Shown here one piece after another: positions 13,401 to 25,332 of a stretch of 64,000 bases of DNA. The stretch is from Calliopum simillimum (lineage: Eukaryota > Arthropoda > Insecta > Diptera > Lauxaniidae): positions 50,185,722 to 50,249,721 of the forward strand of contig OX638372.1 of the NCBI GenBank assembly GCA_951812925.1, written 5' to 3'. The translations under genes and the position numbers were made by a program. Position 1 is the first letter of the stretch, and the number at the start of each line of letters is the position of its first letter. The notes beneath the pieces are model-generated. The model searched no databases and was not told the origin of the DNA. It was given only the letters and a program-made list of their open reading frames with translations.

Positions 13401-16400
13401 TTTTCTGGTTTTTTCAGATTTTTATGTTGAGCCCTGACTGGTGGCCGAACGGATTAAGCTAGATGCATGAAATTTGGTGCATGTACTATAACAAGAATAT
13501 TACTAGGTTGTCTCGGAAGCTTCAAAAAGCCTGTAAGGAACGAAATATTTGTGATATCGTATGCACTTGGATAGATCTCAAAATAGCAATTAGCGTGATT
13601 TATGTCCGTTACTTCCTCAGCAATCCCCCAGTTCTTATTGGTTGATTGAAATTATTGTAAGGAACTTCTACCCCTTTCAACACAGCTCATCGCGTAGATA
13701 CAAAAGAAATTTTAGTAGAAAAATACAACTTATGATTTTTGATTAAAAAATGTTGGTAACGTTATACATATTTAGTGGCTATGTTCACCATGGTAGATGT
13801 TTTATTTAGATAATTTTAAAATGGATTCAGAAACTAGACTAAAAATACTCGAAAAAGTGAATGCATTTTAATACTTTACTCACTAACTTCCGCTACAAGA
13901 TACTTCTTAATATATTTCGTTGTCAACGTTATGTTTTTTTTTTTGCGGTACAATTCATCGCCAACAAATATGCATTAGAAACTGGTTTTCCTTCAAAATA
14001 TCAATGTAAATTCTTAATTTCAAATATTTTCTCTCTGAAGGAATCAAAATTGCATTGGTACAATAAAAATAAAGCAAATTTTTATCTCCTTTTCGGGACT
14101 TGTTTTTTTGGCATTTTTTTTTTTTTTTTCTTTTCACAAGCAAGAGTAAGTTTTTAATGAAAAAGCACCCCTAAATCAACTTATATAATTGAAAATGGTA
14201 TTTTTTGACAGCATTAGATGTAAACTTATGAAATATGGGCAAATGAGTGGAAGATTTGAAGAAAAAAAAAAGTTGTATAGCTTCGTCTTACGTGGCAGTG
14301 CCCATATCATCAGTTGACTTCTCAGTAAGTTGTCACCATCAAATACTTACACAAAAAAAAAACTGAATTCGTTAGGTACGGGGGGTATTGTGGACATTAC
14401 TGAAAATAAGATATCTGTTAGTGGATTTTGTCCACCTACTTAGCTTGTTCTACGTGAAACACTTTGTGGCTGGCTGCATAAACAATTTTATAATCCAGTC
14501 AGCTTAACATGGCTTATTTCTAACGATATTCATAGCAGGACGATCCTTTCTTTTTAGTCTGGAGACATTTTCTAAATTCTTTAAGCTTCGTGCCAATGGT
14601 ATAGGATAATACAGCAATTTTGCAGCGTTAATTTGTATTTGTTGATTACATCTTTGACGAAGGGGATGCATAGGTCCCAATGTATGTTTTCGTTGCGTAT
14701 ATACCATGCAGCACCTGTAATGGTTCTTAAAATTTTGGACTAACTCCGTTTTATTAGTTCAATGTTTGAGGAGCTGGCGTTACCCGATAATTGTATACCA
14801 TATAACCAAATTGACTTAGTGGTGGATTTATATTATGATAACTGAGTCAGTTTTAAAAATTGGATAACGGGAACTAAAAAAGCTTCTAAAAAAACTATCC
14901 ATAAAATTTCAAAGTCCCATATCTCCCCCATTTTAAATATTTTGAAAAAATAATTGTTGGTATGACACTAAAGTTTATGTCAATTTATAGCCAAATCGGA
15001 TCATCTAAAAAAAATCTTCATCGGTTTGACGTGGAATCTATCCATAATGAAATTACACAAGGAACATTTTTTAGATAACATCTTAACCCATTAAATCCTG
15101 TCTTTATTAAAGTATTCTGCGAAAAATTTCACCAGGGAGAGAAATGCTTACAACTTAAGAAAAATGACAAAAAAAACAAAAAAAAAACAACATAATATTA
15201 ATGAAAAATTCATTGAATTTGAGCCGAGAACAGCATTCATTGACTATATGAATCATTTCATAAAATATAAGAACGAAATTCATAAATTTTTTTTTATTTT
15301 TTTAAAAATAAAATAAAAATTTATGAATTTATTTCATATATTTTATGAAATGATTCATATAGTCAATAAATGCTGTTCTCGGCTCAAATTCAATGAATTT
15401 TTTCATTAATTTTATGTTCTATTTTTTGTGTGTAAGTAATATCATCGGTTTCCAAATAACTTCTGAGCCAGGTTTACAGAACTCCTGACCTGAGGCAACA
15501 ATACGGATAGCATATTCGTGCTTCGGAGATGAAAATACTTTACAAACATTTTTCAAATCCCTTAGGATTTAATGAAAGCTTCAGAAAAAACTTTTATTGT
15601 ACCGAGTTATTTACAAATCTGAAGACTGCGGACATATTCCACAACAATAAAAAATTAAATTTTTTATCAATTTTTTATCAATTTTTTATCAATTTTTTAT
15701 CAAATGATTTGAAACAGCTCAGAAAAACTAGGTACTCAGTCAGACAAATTCTGCGAGAGAACGATCATGGTATTTTACTCGATTGGACTAGACGGGCATT
15801 TTTATGGGATATTCGTGTTTTCGAGCTTAATAATAGACTGGTTCAGCATAATGCTCATAACTTTGGTTCTTGTGGGTAAATTTTAACATTTTTTTTAGAA
15901 TATGCAAAATGTAATCAGGTTTCAAAACTGTAGGTTTACATAGTTATCTTGTATAACAAGAGAAACATTTTGGAAACTCTGGAAAAAGTAGGTGAAGTAG
16001 TGAATCGCATAAAAATTTTCAAAAAAAAAAAAAATTAATTTCGCTTGTTTCCATATACCTCAACGTTAGTCCGTAGTGTCATGTAAAATTTTTGAACTTT
16101 TCCAAAATTTTAATAATGTTTCCCTTGCTACATACTCGTAAGGTAACGAAATAAACCGAACAGCTTTCGAAATCTGATTAAATTTTGCATATTCTAAATA
16201 AAAATTGTTATAAGTTACCCACAGGAACCAAAGTCATGAGCAATTTGCTCCCATCATTTTAGTTATATGTCCCACAGGTCAAGAAGAGCAGTTTCGGAAA
16301 AAATAAGAAATACGTGTCTAGTCAAATCGAATAAAGTAGCATGCCAAAAAGTTTCAGTGAGATCGGTTATGATCGATGGTTCGTTCGCGCGCAGAGTCTG

Positions 16401-17645
16401 TCATATTTAAATTTGTTTTGTTAAATTTTAAATTTGTGTCCCACGCTCAATATGAAATTCTTCCCCATATTGGCATAAAGCCGTCAGATGAGATTGATCT
16501 CTACTGAATCCCAAAGCGCGTAACTGAAACCAAAAAGCTGTTTATTGTGTTTGTCATACAACATTGAAAAAACCACCACCATCATGCTATTTGATTGTAA
16601 GCTACAAAAATTACAGGACTACTTTTGTTAAAATCTCAGCTTAGCTCTATATGATCTCTTATTTTCCTTTTCATTCTGGTATATAAAGCTTATGGGAAGC
16701 TTATTTAAAAACTATTTTTGCTCAAAACGAAAGGCTTGCATTAATATAGCTACATTTTCAGGTATGGTTTCAAAACCGACGAGCGAAATGGCGAAAACAG
16801 GCACGTCTTCAATTGCTGCAGGATGCTTGGCGTATGCGTTGCTTAAGCTTGGGAACAACACCTGTAATTGTTGGAGGTAAGCTAATATCATATCTGTGGC
16901 AATAAGGAATAATCGCTTAAGTTGATTTTTAATCAAAAAGCCAACCATTATAAATTTGTTTTATAAGCATAGGGCTCATGAGACTGCGCAGACTTATTGC
17001 CATAAGTACAATAAATTGAATATATTTCATTTATCTCATATATTATATTTATTTTCGGTAGGCGGAGGTCATATGCCCAATGGCACAAATAACGGCACAA
17101 CCGATGTTACAACAAATATTTCCGAGCAAACTCCAGAAAATCTATCTAGTTCTAGTTCCAAAAATGAAAATCAGCAACAACAACAACAGACGCCCACAAC
17201 ATCTTCAACATCAACAAATAGTTCTAGCAATAATGGTGGTGTTACAACATCAAGTACACAATATCCTATGATGCATCCTGCATTTCAACAGCACCAATTA
17301 AATGTACAGGAAGCATTAAACAGAAATGCATCGGTTATTCAAGAGCAACAACTCGTTTCGAATGGTTGCGAGAAAACCTATACTGAACTAAAGTTATATA
17401 AGCAACAGAATGGAATAAATACAGAGGCTTCGCTAAGGAATCATGCTGCAATAAATGGAGTTACAGATCCACGTTTAATGGCCGCTGCTCTTGAAAATAA
17501 TTCCGAAGATGGCTCGGACGGTTCAGATTCTGAAGAAATCGACTTAACTTCAGGCTCATGTATTGACTTTTCAAGTAGTAATAAGCAACAGCAACAACTA
17601 ACACAGCAACTTCCAAATATGGCCACTACAAATGGAATACATTAA
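7453..17645 (+). CDS. Paired-class (Q50) homeodomain transcription factor, probable CG11294 orthologue
   Basis: A nuclear DNA-binding protein of 301 aa. Coding exons are 7453-7659, 16762-16876 and 17062-17645, all with GT/AG ends and matching phase. The start ATG at 7453 has a good fly context (GTGAAAATGG). The homeodomain spans residues 24-83, with RRNRTTFT at its N-terminal arm, [10 protein letters not shown] in helix 1-2, and [13 protein letters not shown] in helix 3. Position 50 is Gln, as in paired-like proteins. Intron 1 splits homeodomain residues 46/47, the classic paired-class site. After it come [13 protein letters not shown], a Ser/Thr/Gln-rich linker, and an acidic tail ([12 protein letters not shown]). 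The N-terminus and post-homeodomain segment fit my memory of Drosophila CG11294; no paired domain or OAR motif is seen. Intron 1 is 9.1 kb and full of MITEs and a dead Tc1 element. Confidence 0.92.
7820..7936. mobile_element. Small MITE in homeobox intron 1
   Basis: Arms starting GGGTTAC on both sides converge on the inner stem GGAATTTTTCTCA (7859-7870) and its complement (7899-7911). The left arm has about 13 extra bases. The target duplication is unclear. Confidence 0.6.
9432..10330 (-). mobile_element. Degenerate Tc1-like transposon with broken transposase
   Basis: The minus strand encodes [14 protein letters not shown], then [15 protein letters not shown], then SPDLNPIK, all landmarks of Tc1 DD34E transposases. 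The second catalytic Asp (HDNNPKH) is kept. The third catalytic residue, Glu in the family motif SPDLNPIE, is Lys here. Frameshifts separate the C-terminal part (9711-9905, ending CQKDALLL) and the upstream part. A Tc1-like terminus, CAGTGCAAGCAAAAACACTT, starts at 9432 just after a TA. I could not find the matching right terminus. It lies in homeobox intron 1, and the CDS cannot be functional. Confidence 0.8.
11087..11224. mobile_element. Hairpin MITE in homeobox intron 1
   Basis: The left arm begins AGGGTATTCCTTAAAA and the right arm, read in reverse, AGGGTAGTATTCCTTAAAA. Both continue into a TGTAAA...CTCG...AACCTCGT stem. A diverged relative lies at about 28688-28795. Confidence 0.65.
11801..12160. 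mobile_element. Foldback element of about 360 bp in homeobox intron 1
   Basis: Arms pair through CTGGAAAGTTTTGCGGGA (left) and TCCCACAAAACTTTCCAG (right, near 12138-12155). The central part is AT-rich with no coding capacity. The exact ends are not resolved. Confidence 0.55.
13134..13350. mobile_element. Long hairpin repeat in homeobox intron 1
   Basis: Two inverted arms of about 90 bp share GTGATCGGTTAATSTTCACG (13190-13209 and the complement near 13254-13275), and ATGAAAYTTGGTA at the outer ends. A third partial arm follows at 13457-13500, so the locus is a foldback plus a partial extra copy. Confidence 0.6.
15190..15419. mobile_element. Foldback MITE with arms of about 100 bp in homeobox intron 1
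   Basis: Nearly the whole element is a hairpin. TTTGAGCCGAGAACAGCATT (15218-15237) recurs as its complement at 15371-15392, and TGAATCATTTCATAAAATAT recurs likewise. The loop is an A/T tract around 15290-15310. Few arm mismatches suggest it is fairly young. Confidence 0.8.
16887..16940. repeat. Half-copy of a MITE in homeobox intron 2
   Basis: ATATCTGTGGCAATAAGGAA followed by CGCTTAAG matches one arm of the complete hairpin at 59221-59373. Only one arm is present in this 185-bp intron. Confidence 0.6.
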
Positions 17646-18041
17646 TTTATTATACATCGAATGTACATATGTATCGCGTATATTTATATGAAAAATTGTA
17701 TGAATATGTGCAAGCACTGTCTAATATAATCTTAATTTGCTGCTCAAACCATAAGCCATAAAATAATGTTCTTCATATGTGCTCTTATTTTGGCGATAAA
17801 CAGTTGGCTAAAGTATGACTTATTATCTTAGTTACAAAATTTAATTGGACATGGATATGTCCACCGATCGTTCATCAATGAAATTTAAAACTTTAACACA
17901 AAATTAAGACTACGTGTGAAGATCCTTAATGTAATATTTTGTTGTCATTATCCCAAATATCAGAAATGCAATACTGCAAAAGTACTGCTGTAGTAGCAAT
18001 ATTATAATTAAGTTTCCGAGTCCAAGACAAGAAACAAATAT
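17646..18041 (+). other. 3' flank of the homeobox gene
   Basis: Probable 3' UTR followed by AT-rich DNA. No further gene seen and no unambiguous polyadenylation signal chosen. Confidence 0.4.
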
Positions 18042-18045
18042 ATAA

Positions 18046-18792
18046 GAAGCAATCCACGCCAAGTGTACCAGCTCAAAATTTTATTTTCTCCGATTTCGCT
18101 CAAATTTAGCAATATGGTAGATCCGGTGTGCAAGAACAACAATCCGGTAGGATTTGCTCCTAGTACCATTTGTTGTTAAAATACAGGGTGTTGAAGTTGG
18201 CGTTTTTAGTCATTTTCATGAAAAGGGTGTTTTTTCATAAATTTATAGCTTTTGGCTTTTGAACGCCCGCGGCAGGCAAAAATCTTTTTTTACTCAAGAG
18301 AAAAGCATCTTACGAAATAAGTGTACAAGACATAAAATGCCTAGAATCATCAAGGAAATAAGTTGAAGTTTTTTGGGAGTTTTTTGGAAAGATAAAAAAA
18401 ATTTTTTTTTTCTTTAAGTAGGTAATTTTAAAATTTTCAAAAATTATTCAAAAAAAAAAGTTTAAAAAAATTCCGAAAAAATCACACGTATTGCTTGGAC
18501 GATTCTAAGCATTTTTTGCATTGTACACTTTTTTCGTAAGATGCTTTCCGCTTGAGTAAAAAAAGATTTTTGCCTGCCGCGGGCGTTCAAAAGCCAAAAA
18601 CTCCCATGTAGCGTCTGAATCCCATCTTGAGTCATACATCATTTTAGAGCTTATAAATTGTGCTTTAATTTAAAGTACTTTTAAAAAAAATCGAAGCGGG
18701 TTTTTTTAAAAAAAATTCAAAAGTGTTTTTAAGTGTAAAAAATGCTCGGAGAAAAAAAATTTTGAGCTGGTACACTTGGCGGGGATTGCTTC
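18046..18792. mobile_element. Foldback family B, copy 1 (747 bp, ATAA duplication)
   Basis: Both ends begin GAAGCAATCC and continue through GCCAAGTGTACCAGCTC, giving about 48 bp of terminal inverted repeat. Further in, the arms pair again through CCCGCGGCAGGCAAAAAT and its complement. The element is flanked by ATAA at 18042-18045 and 18793-18796, a 4-bp target duplication. No protein is encoded. The same family appears at 57536-58631, and relatives lie at 50968-51689 and around 53430-53720. The superfamily is not clear to me. Confidence 0.85.
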
Positions 18793-18796
18793 ATAA

Positions 18797-19924
18797 ACAA
18801 ATTCCTTTTCCATGCTTTCCCATCCTAAATGAAAGTTGTAGCGCCTCTGAATATAAAGACCACGTGGTGTTGGTTCCATGTGAATCGGTGAAGCAATTTT
18901 AAAAATATTTTTGTGCAAGGGCCACCCTAAATATCCATTCTATATAAAAGTTGTACAGCCTAAGATTTTAAAAAATTGTGTGAAATTGAAACTTATATAA
19001 TATATAACATATTATGTTCGAGCGTCCGCGTTATTTAACCGGAATATCATACATGGTACGATGGTACGAGCTAGTAATAGTAATAGAGTACAAATTGGTT
19101 CGAATCCATGTTGTCAAGGACATAGCCAGGATTTTGCCGGGGAGTGCTCTTGTAAAAATAATAATAATGATCTGTATTATTGAGACTTCTCTTTTCCTCC
19201 CCAGAAAAACCAAAATTTTTCAAAGAAAAAAAGTAAGTATACGTATATCAAAATGCATATTTCAGTTTTACTTTTTTCAGAATTACTTAAATTTTACTTT
19301 TGCTTTACAACATAATAAAATAGATTGTACATCTTTTGAAACATGATTTGATTAAATTTTGCATATCTCATAAAGCATTTGATATAATTGGCCCAAAGGA
19401 ACAGAAGCTATGAGCTTTTCTGTTCTGGCATTGTTGTTGTTAAAAGTTTCTAATTTCAAGAAAATTGATTTGGTCCATTTTTGTTTTTTTCTATAGAAAT
19501 TTATTAATGATGCAATTTCAGATACATATGTTGCATATCAAATGAAAGGAAATAAATTGGGCTTCCTAATTTAGTTATTAAGATTATAGGTTAATAATAC
19601 ATTTTTTGGGAAAAATAAAGGTTTTTTGGGAAAAAAAATTAGGTGAATTTTGAAAAATTATCATAGCCCGGTAAAATAACTTTCATATGGCATCAATATT
19701 TTTAAAATCCATTCAGGGGTTCCCAACTTATACCGATTTTTATAAAAGCTATATCCCGATCTTCCGATGGCTATATTATCTCCGAAAGTAGGTTTGATCG
19801 GAAGTTGTTGTCGTATTTAATTCCCAGAGCCCGAACTTAAGTTGCGGCCTTGCATTTTTTACGGCAGACTTCAAGCGATCGAAATAAATTTAAATCGTTC
19901 GAATCACAACTTTTGCTGCAACAG
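18797..19924. other. Non-coding intergenic DNA
   Basis: No gene recognised. The fragment near 19835-19870 (CTTAAGTTGCGG, CGGCAGACT) recurs in part near 31815-31855, so it is a dispersed repeat piece. Confidence 0.4.
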
Positions 19925-21147
19925 CCCGATCAAAAAAACTTGTCAAGTTCTTGTCATTGTATCAGAAATGTATATCAAAATGATATCAAAAATGTATCAG
20001 CCGCTGATATCCATTTTTTGTATATCATTTTGATATATTTTTGATATCATTGAATGACATGTCAATTTTGCATCAGAAATGTATATCAAAATGATATCAA
20101 AAATTTGTCAGCGGCTGATATCCATTTTTTGTATATCATTTTGATATATTTTTGATATCATTGAATGACATGTCAATTTTGTATCAGAAATGTATATCAA
20201 AATGATATCAAAAATTTATCAGCCGCTGATATCAATTTTGTATCAGAAATGTATATCAAAATGATATCAAAAATGTATCAGCCGCTGATATCCATTTTTT
20301 GTATATCATTTTGATATATTTTTGATATCATTGAATGACATGTCAATTTTGTATCAGAAATGTATATCAAAATGATATCAAAAATTTATCAGCCGCTGAT
20401 ATCAATTTTGTATCAGAAATGTATATCAAAATGATATCAAAAATTTATCAGCTGCTGATATGTCAAATTTTACGTTTTCGTTTGTGGATTCTATGGAAAG
20501 ATAACTTTAGAAGACAAACGCGCAGTCAATTTTAGTGTAAAAGAAGTGAATTTTCTACTGAAATTAGTGAAAAGCACACAAATATAATTGAGTGCAAAAA
20601 ACCGACACTCCCTTCAGTTGTTGTATGCAGCCTGTGGTTGGGAAAACAAAAGCTATGGAAAGAGGACGCGCAGCCGATTTTAGTAAGTGAATTTTCTCAT
20701 GAAATAAGTGAAAAAGCACAAACATATAATTGAGTTAAAAAAACCGGCACTTCATTCATTTGCTGCATGCGGGCAATTTCTAAAAACTTGTTGCCAAGGA
20801 TCAAATACAATATTGCAAAATTTCAAAGACTTAAAGTTGGTTATGTCAATTTTGTATCAGAAATGGATATCAAAATGATATACAAATTTTGTATATCATT
20901 GATATACAATTTTTGTATATCATTTTGATATCATTTTTTGATATCATTTTGATATCTTTTTTTGATATCATTTTGATATCTTTTTTTGATATCATTTTGA
21001 TATCTTTTTTTGATATCATGGTGATATACGAAAAGCGTTACATTCCGTATATCACTGTGATATCCTTTTTTTGTCAAAATTATGTATGTCACTGACAAAT
21101 TTTGGATATCATTTTGATATATTTTTGACATACTTTTTTTGATCGGG
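19925..21147. mobile_element. 1.2-kb inverted-repeat element packed with TGATATC palindromes
   Basis: The ends are CCCGATCAAAAAAA (19925) and its complement (to 21147). Inside, a unit of about 111 bp repeats from about 19965 to 20460. Each unit carries ATCAAAATGATATC in one orientation, then ATATCATTTTGATAT in the other, plus CAGCCGCTGATATC. A second block (20930-21025) repeats TTTTTTGATATCATTTTGA about four times. Between them (20470-20790) are two diverged direct copies of a segment of about 170 bp (ACGCGCAGYCRATTTTAG). No protein is encoded. The sequence looks like a non-autonomous DNA element enlarged by satellite-like growth. No target duplication was identified. Confidence 0.7.
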
Positions 21148-21629
21148 AGTTAACGTCAAAATATTTATGCTACCCAACATTTTTACATTTGGCTCATTAT
21201 TTTCTTTATTAAAGAGTGAATATTTAAAATGTATGCTATTTACAAATCAAACCATCTGTTGAAGTTAAATCATGCAGCTTTTCTTGATATGTAAATGATG
21301 TAAATCGTATAAGAGTCTCACATGTGTTGAATTTTTTCGACAAAATAATTATGCCGACTAGTGTATTCTTTATGTTTCTTTTTCAATAATTGTGGTTTTA
21401 TTGCAGTAAATCTTGTTTTACTAATTATTTCGAGTTGCTGAAAATTGTACTTTTTTAAATTGTGGTACACTGGTACGTTGTTAGAATGCTTGCAACTTCT
21501 GTACCTCGGAACTGTTTTCATTATCAGCTGTTTGCAAACATAAACAAATTTGCAGCTTCTGAACGTGACCATTACAAAACAAATTAAAACTAAATCATAA
21601 TAAAACGTTGCTTTTGGAGAAACAAGAAA
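21148..21629 (+). other. 5' flank of Ppt1
   Basis: No gene seen. It should contain the Ppt1 promoter and leader, but no convincing core motif stands out. Confidence 0.4.
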
Positions 21630-24600
21630 ATGGCGATATGCCGTGGTTTAACTTTTGGAGTTATTTTATCTATAGTCGTTATTATTGTTATAAATTTCCT
21701 GCCTTCTTTCGACATTGATGGTGGAAATGGAGACAAAACACCGGTTGTCTTATGGCATGGAATGGGTAATTTAATTTTATTTAGGAACAAGTCTACTTTA
21801 GCTCCCCCGGTGTTTTTCTAGGAGAAGTGCTTACTTTAAACCTTTGAATTATATTCTTCGAACTTCATAATTCGAAGGAACTCTAAGGGCCTGGACTAAA
21901 TTCTCGGTCCCTCTGCTTGCCTACAAATAGTACTATCTCCCGACAATTTAGTCTCTTGTATCCATGCTCTTTAGCCACAGGTTAAGATATATAGATTTTT
22001 ATATTATCTGTTGAGAGTGCGTTCGTTTGCCTAAAGAATCCACAGCTTACTATCAGAAATCAGGACCGCATTGTCAAGTAATGACCTGGAAATGAAATCA
22101 TTAAAGCACCACAATAACAATTCGAGGCGACACTTATTTTGTTGTAATTTAGCCTATTAAACTACAACTCAAAAAAATCATGCTTTGGGAGCTAAACTAA
22201 ACTTAGCCTTTTTAGTTTAGATATGAATACTTTATTTTAAATACTTTAGGTGATTCTTGCTGTCTCCCGATTAGCATGGGTGCAATCAAAAAAATGGTTC
22301 AGTCCTATACCAACGGAACATACGTCAAGTCATTAATGATTGGTGGTAACGTAGTGTTGGACTACGAAAGTGGTTTTTTTATCCATCCAAATCAGCAGGT
22401 AGAATACGCTTGCAAGGCGATAGCCAATGATGAGAAATTGCGTAATGGTTACAATGCAATTGGATTTTCACAAGGGGCCCAATTTCTGTAAGTATATACA
22501 TATGGCGTATTCAAAATTATCACAATACCAATCTAAATTCTTATTGTCTTATCTGACTTCTTAGACGCGCTGTTGCACAACGTTGCCCTGAACCACCAAT
22601 GAAAGTCCTAATATCGGTTGGTGGCCAACATCAAGGCATATTTGGTTTGCCAAAATGCCCGTCATTGAGTACGTCAACATGCGAATACATACGCAAACTT
22701 TTGAATTACGCTGCTTATGAGGAGTAAGTTCATACATCGATACTACGGCTAAAACAATTAATATTTTTAATAAATATTAGGGAAGTACAAAAAGTTTCAA
22801 CACAAGCAACATATTGGCATGATCCGCTACATGAAGATGACTATCGTATGAAGAGTACATTCTTGAGTGAACTTAACAATGAACTTCATGTGAACGAAAG
22901 ATATGCTGAAAACTTAAATAAATTGAAAAAGTAGATATGCAGATTATTCATAAGATTTAAAATTTTAAATTGATTTTATTTATAGATTCGTTATGATTAA
23001 GTTTTTAAACGACACCATTGTACAACCAAAAGAATCGGAGTGGTTTGAATTTTATAAGCCTGGACAAGACAGTGAAATTTTGCCATTGAAACAAAGCCGC
23101 GTTTATGAAAGGGTAAGTTTAACACTGTCTGAAATACATTTGTACAGTAGTAGTACAGTTTTTCAAATTTTATTCCCAACAAACAATTTTATAACCTTTT
23201 CAATTTTAACGCTTGGAAAAAGTTTATTTCCAAATGTTTTCGTAACCAATTTTCAAACGTTTGGAAAATGTTATTTTTTTAGAATTTTTACAATTGACTT
23301 GCAAGGCAAAAAACAATAATTAGAAAAATGTTTATATCCAAAAGATTTTGTAATCCTTTTCCATACTTTCGAAAAAATTTTTATTTTATTTTTTCAATGA
23401 CTTATCGAGCTAAGTAAAACACAATGCATTTGAATCATAACTAGCATTAGATCATTTGGTAAGATTGTCGACTCATAACTTGGAAGTCATAGGTTCGATC
23501 CTCAGTAAACATTAATTTTTTTTTTTTGTAATTATATATAATGTTTGAAAAATGTTCTTTAATGAACTTTATAAATTTAAGTTTTTTATTTTATGGTTAC
23601 GTTTTAATTTTAATTATTTAATTTATTAAGGCGTTATTTAGCAACTGAAAAAATTTTTGGTTTAATTAAAAACAAATAAATGTAACAAATTTAAATTTTT
23701 TAATTTAACTTTATAAACATTATTAAATATTTAAAATTCAAGAAATTCCGAACATTTAGCAAATTAATAAGTTATTTTTCAAACGTTTTTGTTTGTTGGG
23801 TTTTTGTTTAAAAACAAAACAAAAAAAATATTCTTTTGAATTCTGTAGATAGCTCGCTTTTCTTTTTATACCCTACACCAACGGCATATTCACTTTGTCC
23901 TTCCGTTTATAACACAGAGAAGGAGGCGTGGCAGGTATGGTCACCTCCTGAGTCGTTAAAGCCATGTCCGTCGGTCTGTCTGTCCTTTCGATAATTCGAT
24001 GAAAATTTGTACACTGCCTCCGTCGTCGGTAAACGGGCACGCCTACAAAAAATTCAAAAAATATATTCAAAACGCAATATTAAGAGCATTATTTGCGATA
24101 AAGCAACCAAAATACACATAAATACTAGGTAAAGTAAGTTAAAGCTCTGAGCAAAAACAAAGTGAATTCGGACAAAAGGGCGTGGCACCTCCCACATAAG
24201 TAAAAGTTTCAAAATGCTACACTGAAAGGGTTCTTTGAGACAAGCAATTCAAATTTCACTCAAACACTAAGAACAGTTGCAAGCTCTGAGCAAAAACTAC
24301 GCGAACTCATACAAGAGAGCGTGGCATATCCCATACAAGCTAAATTAACAATTCTACAGTGCAAGCGTCATTTGAGGGATAGAAACCAAATTTCGCTGAA
24401 GTGCAAGATCTGACCAAAAACTAAGTGAATTTGTCCAAGAGGCCGCACAAAAAAAGTTTTCAAAATACTGCAGTGTAAGGTATTTAATTTTTAACCAGGC
24501 CAAAGATAGCATCCTTACTAGTTTAGTCTTTCTATAGTAGATTTCAAGATACCTGCCCTTACAGAAATATCTCGTACTGAAGTATAGGAATTTTACTTAA

Positions 24601-25332
24601 ATAGTTGCTTCACATTTTTCACGAAATGTTTGTCTAAGCCAGGCTTTTTACTTGAGGTAAGTAGACTCTATCTGTAATTCAAAATATCCCTTTGGTAAGT
24701 GCTCTTTGATGCACCTATTTTTTTGAGCTGTAGCTAAATATTTTATTTCTGGGTTTTCAAGGCAAGTGAGCAAAATCAGTTTGCGATTTTTAGACATCTT
24801 TTCGTTTGAAATGTTGTCACCGAGTGTTATATATTTTTTAAACGTCATGTTATATAGAAAAAGCAGCATCCAATTATCGACCAACACCATGATTAAGTAA
24901 TTCGAATTTTTATGAAACAAAAGTGTCAATATTTTCTGGGACAGTCCTTACTTTTTGAATAAAATTACGATACTTCTCTGATAGCCAAATCTAGTCTTCG
25001 AAAATTAAAGAAATTTTAAGTTTCGGGTATTTTAAATGATCCCATTCGAATTCAATAACACTTTCGTAGTTCTTACGCAAATCAAATCTACGATGGATTC
25101 ATTGGTAGGTCTGAATAATTGGCATTGTGTCGATTTCTTTTTTTTTTTAATTTCTTAAATAAAATTTACTTATATTTTTCCTGTGTATTGTAAAAAATCT
25201 TTGAATTTCTTTCAGACTGGCTTGGCTCAAATGCAGTTGGATGGCAAACTTAAATTCTTAGAAGTCGAAGGTGATCACTTACAAATGACCAAAGATTGGT
25301 TTGTGAAAAATCTTATTCCATTTTTACTTTAA
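21630..25332 (+). CDS. Ppt1: Palmitoyl-protein thioesterase 1
   Basis: A lysosomal hydrolase that removes fatty acyl groups from cysteines of proteins being degraded. Coding exons 21630-21765, 22250-22487, 22565-22723, 22781-22930, 22986-23112 and 25216-25332 join in frame to 308 aa, close to the family's usual 300-315. Residues 8-24 form a hydrophobic signal segment. Family landmarks are LWHGMGDSCC (41-50), GFSQG (117-121) with nucleophile Ser119, [24 protein letters not shown] with Asp237, and EGDH with His291. These match the human triad Ser115/Asp233/His289. Asn67-Gly-Thr and Asn236-Asp-Thr are glycosylation sites, the second matching human Asn232. Intron 5 (2.1 kb) holds a SINE-like sequence and tandem family A. 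The gene ends 610 bp from the end of the opposing MYCBPAP-like gene. Drosophila Ppt1 is X-linked, as I recall, hinting at Muller element A. Confidence 0.95.
23442..23515 (+). repeat. tRNA-like (SINE-type) sequence with pol III boxes
   Basis: GGTTCGATCC (23492-23501) is a perfect B box, and TAGATCATTTGG (23448-23459) matches 10 of 12 positions of the A-box consensus. Between them CTCATAA resembles the anticodon loop of tRNA-Met. A run of at least 10 T follows at about 23517, a pol III terminator. The acceptor and anticodon stems do not pair well, so this is a tRNA pseudogene or SINE head rather than a working tRNA. Confidence 0.45.
23873..24515 (-). repeat. Tandem-repeat family A copy inside Ppt1 intron 5
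   Basis: Reversed relative to the window-edge copies. It starts with the family tail (TATACCCTAC, then CACTTTGTCCTTCCGTTTAT and AGGAGGCGTGGCAG), followed by a GTCTGTCTGTCC stretch and units containing the complement of GGAGGTGCCACGCCC near 24180-24200 and 24310-24330. Confidence 0.7.

Noticed and set aside
13441..13460. tRNA-Ser/Leu-like A box (GTGGCCGAACGGATTAAG)
   Set aside because: No B box or stem structure follows, and the sequence is part of a repeated segment.
19960..21140. CRISPR-like array because of regularly spaced repeats
   Set aside because: The repeats are adjoining palindromes without unique spacers and lie in animal DNA.
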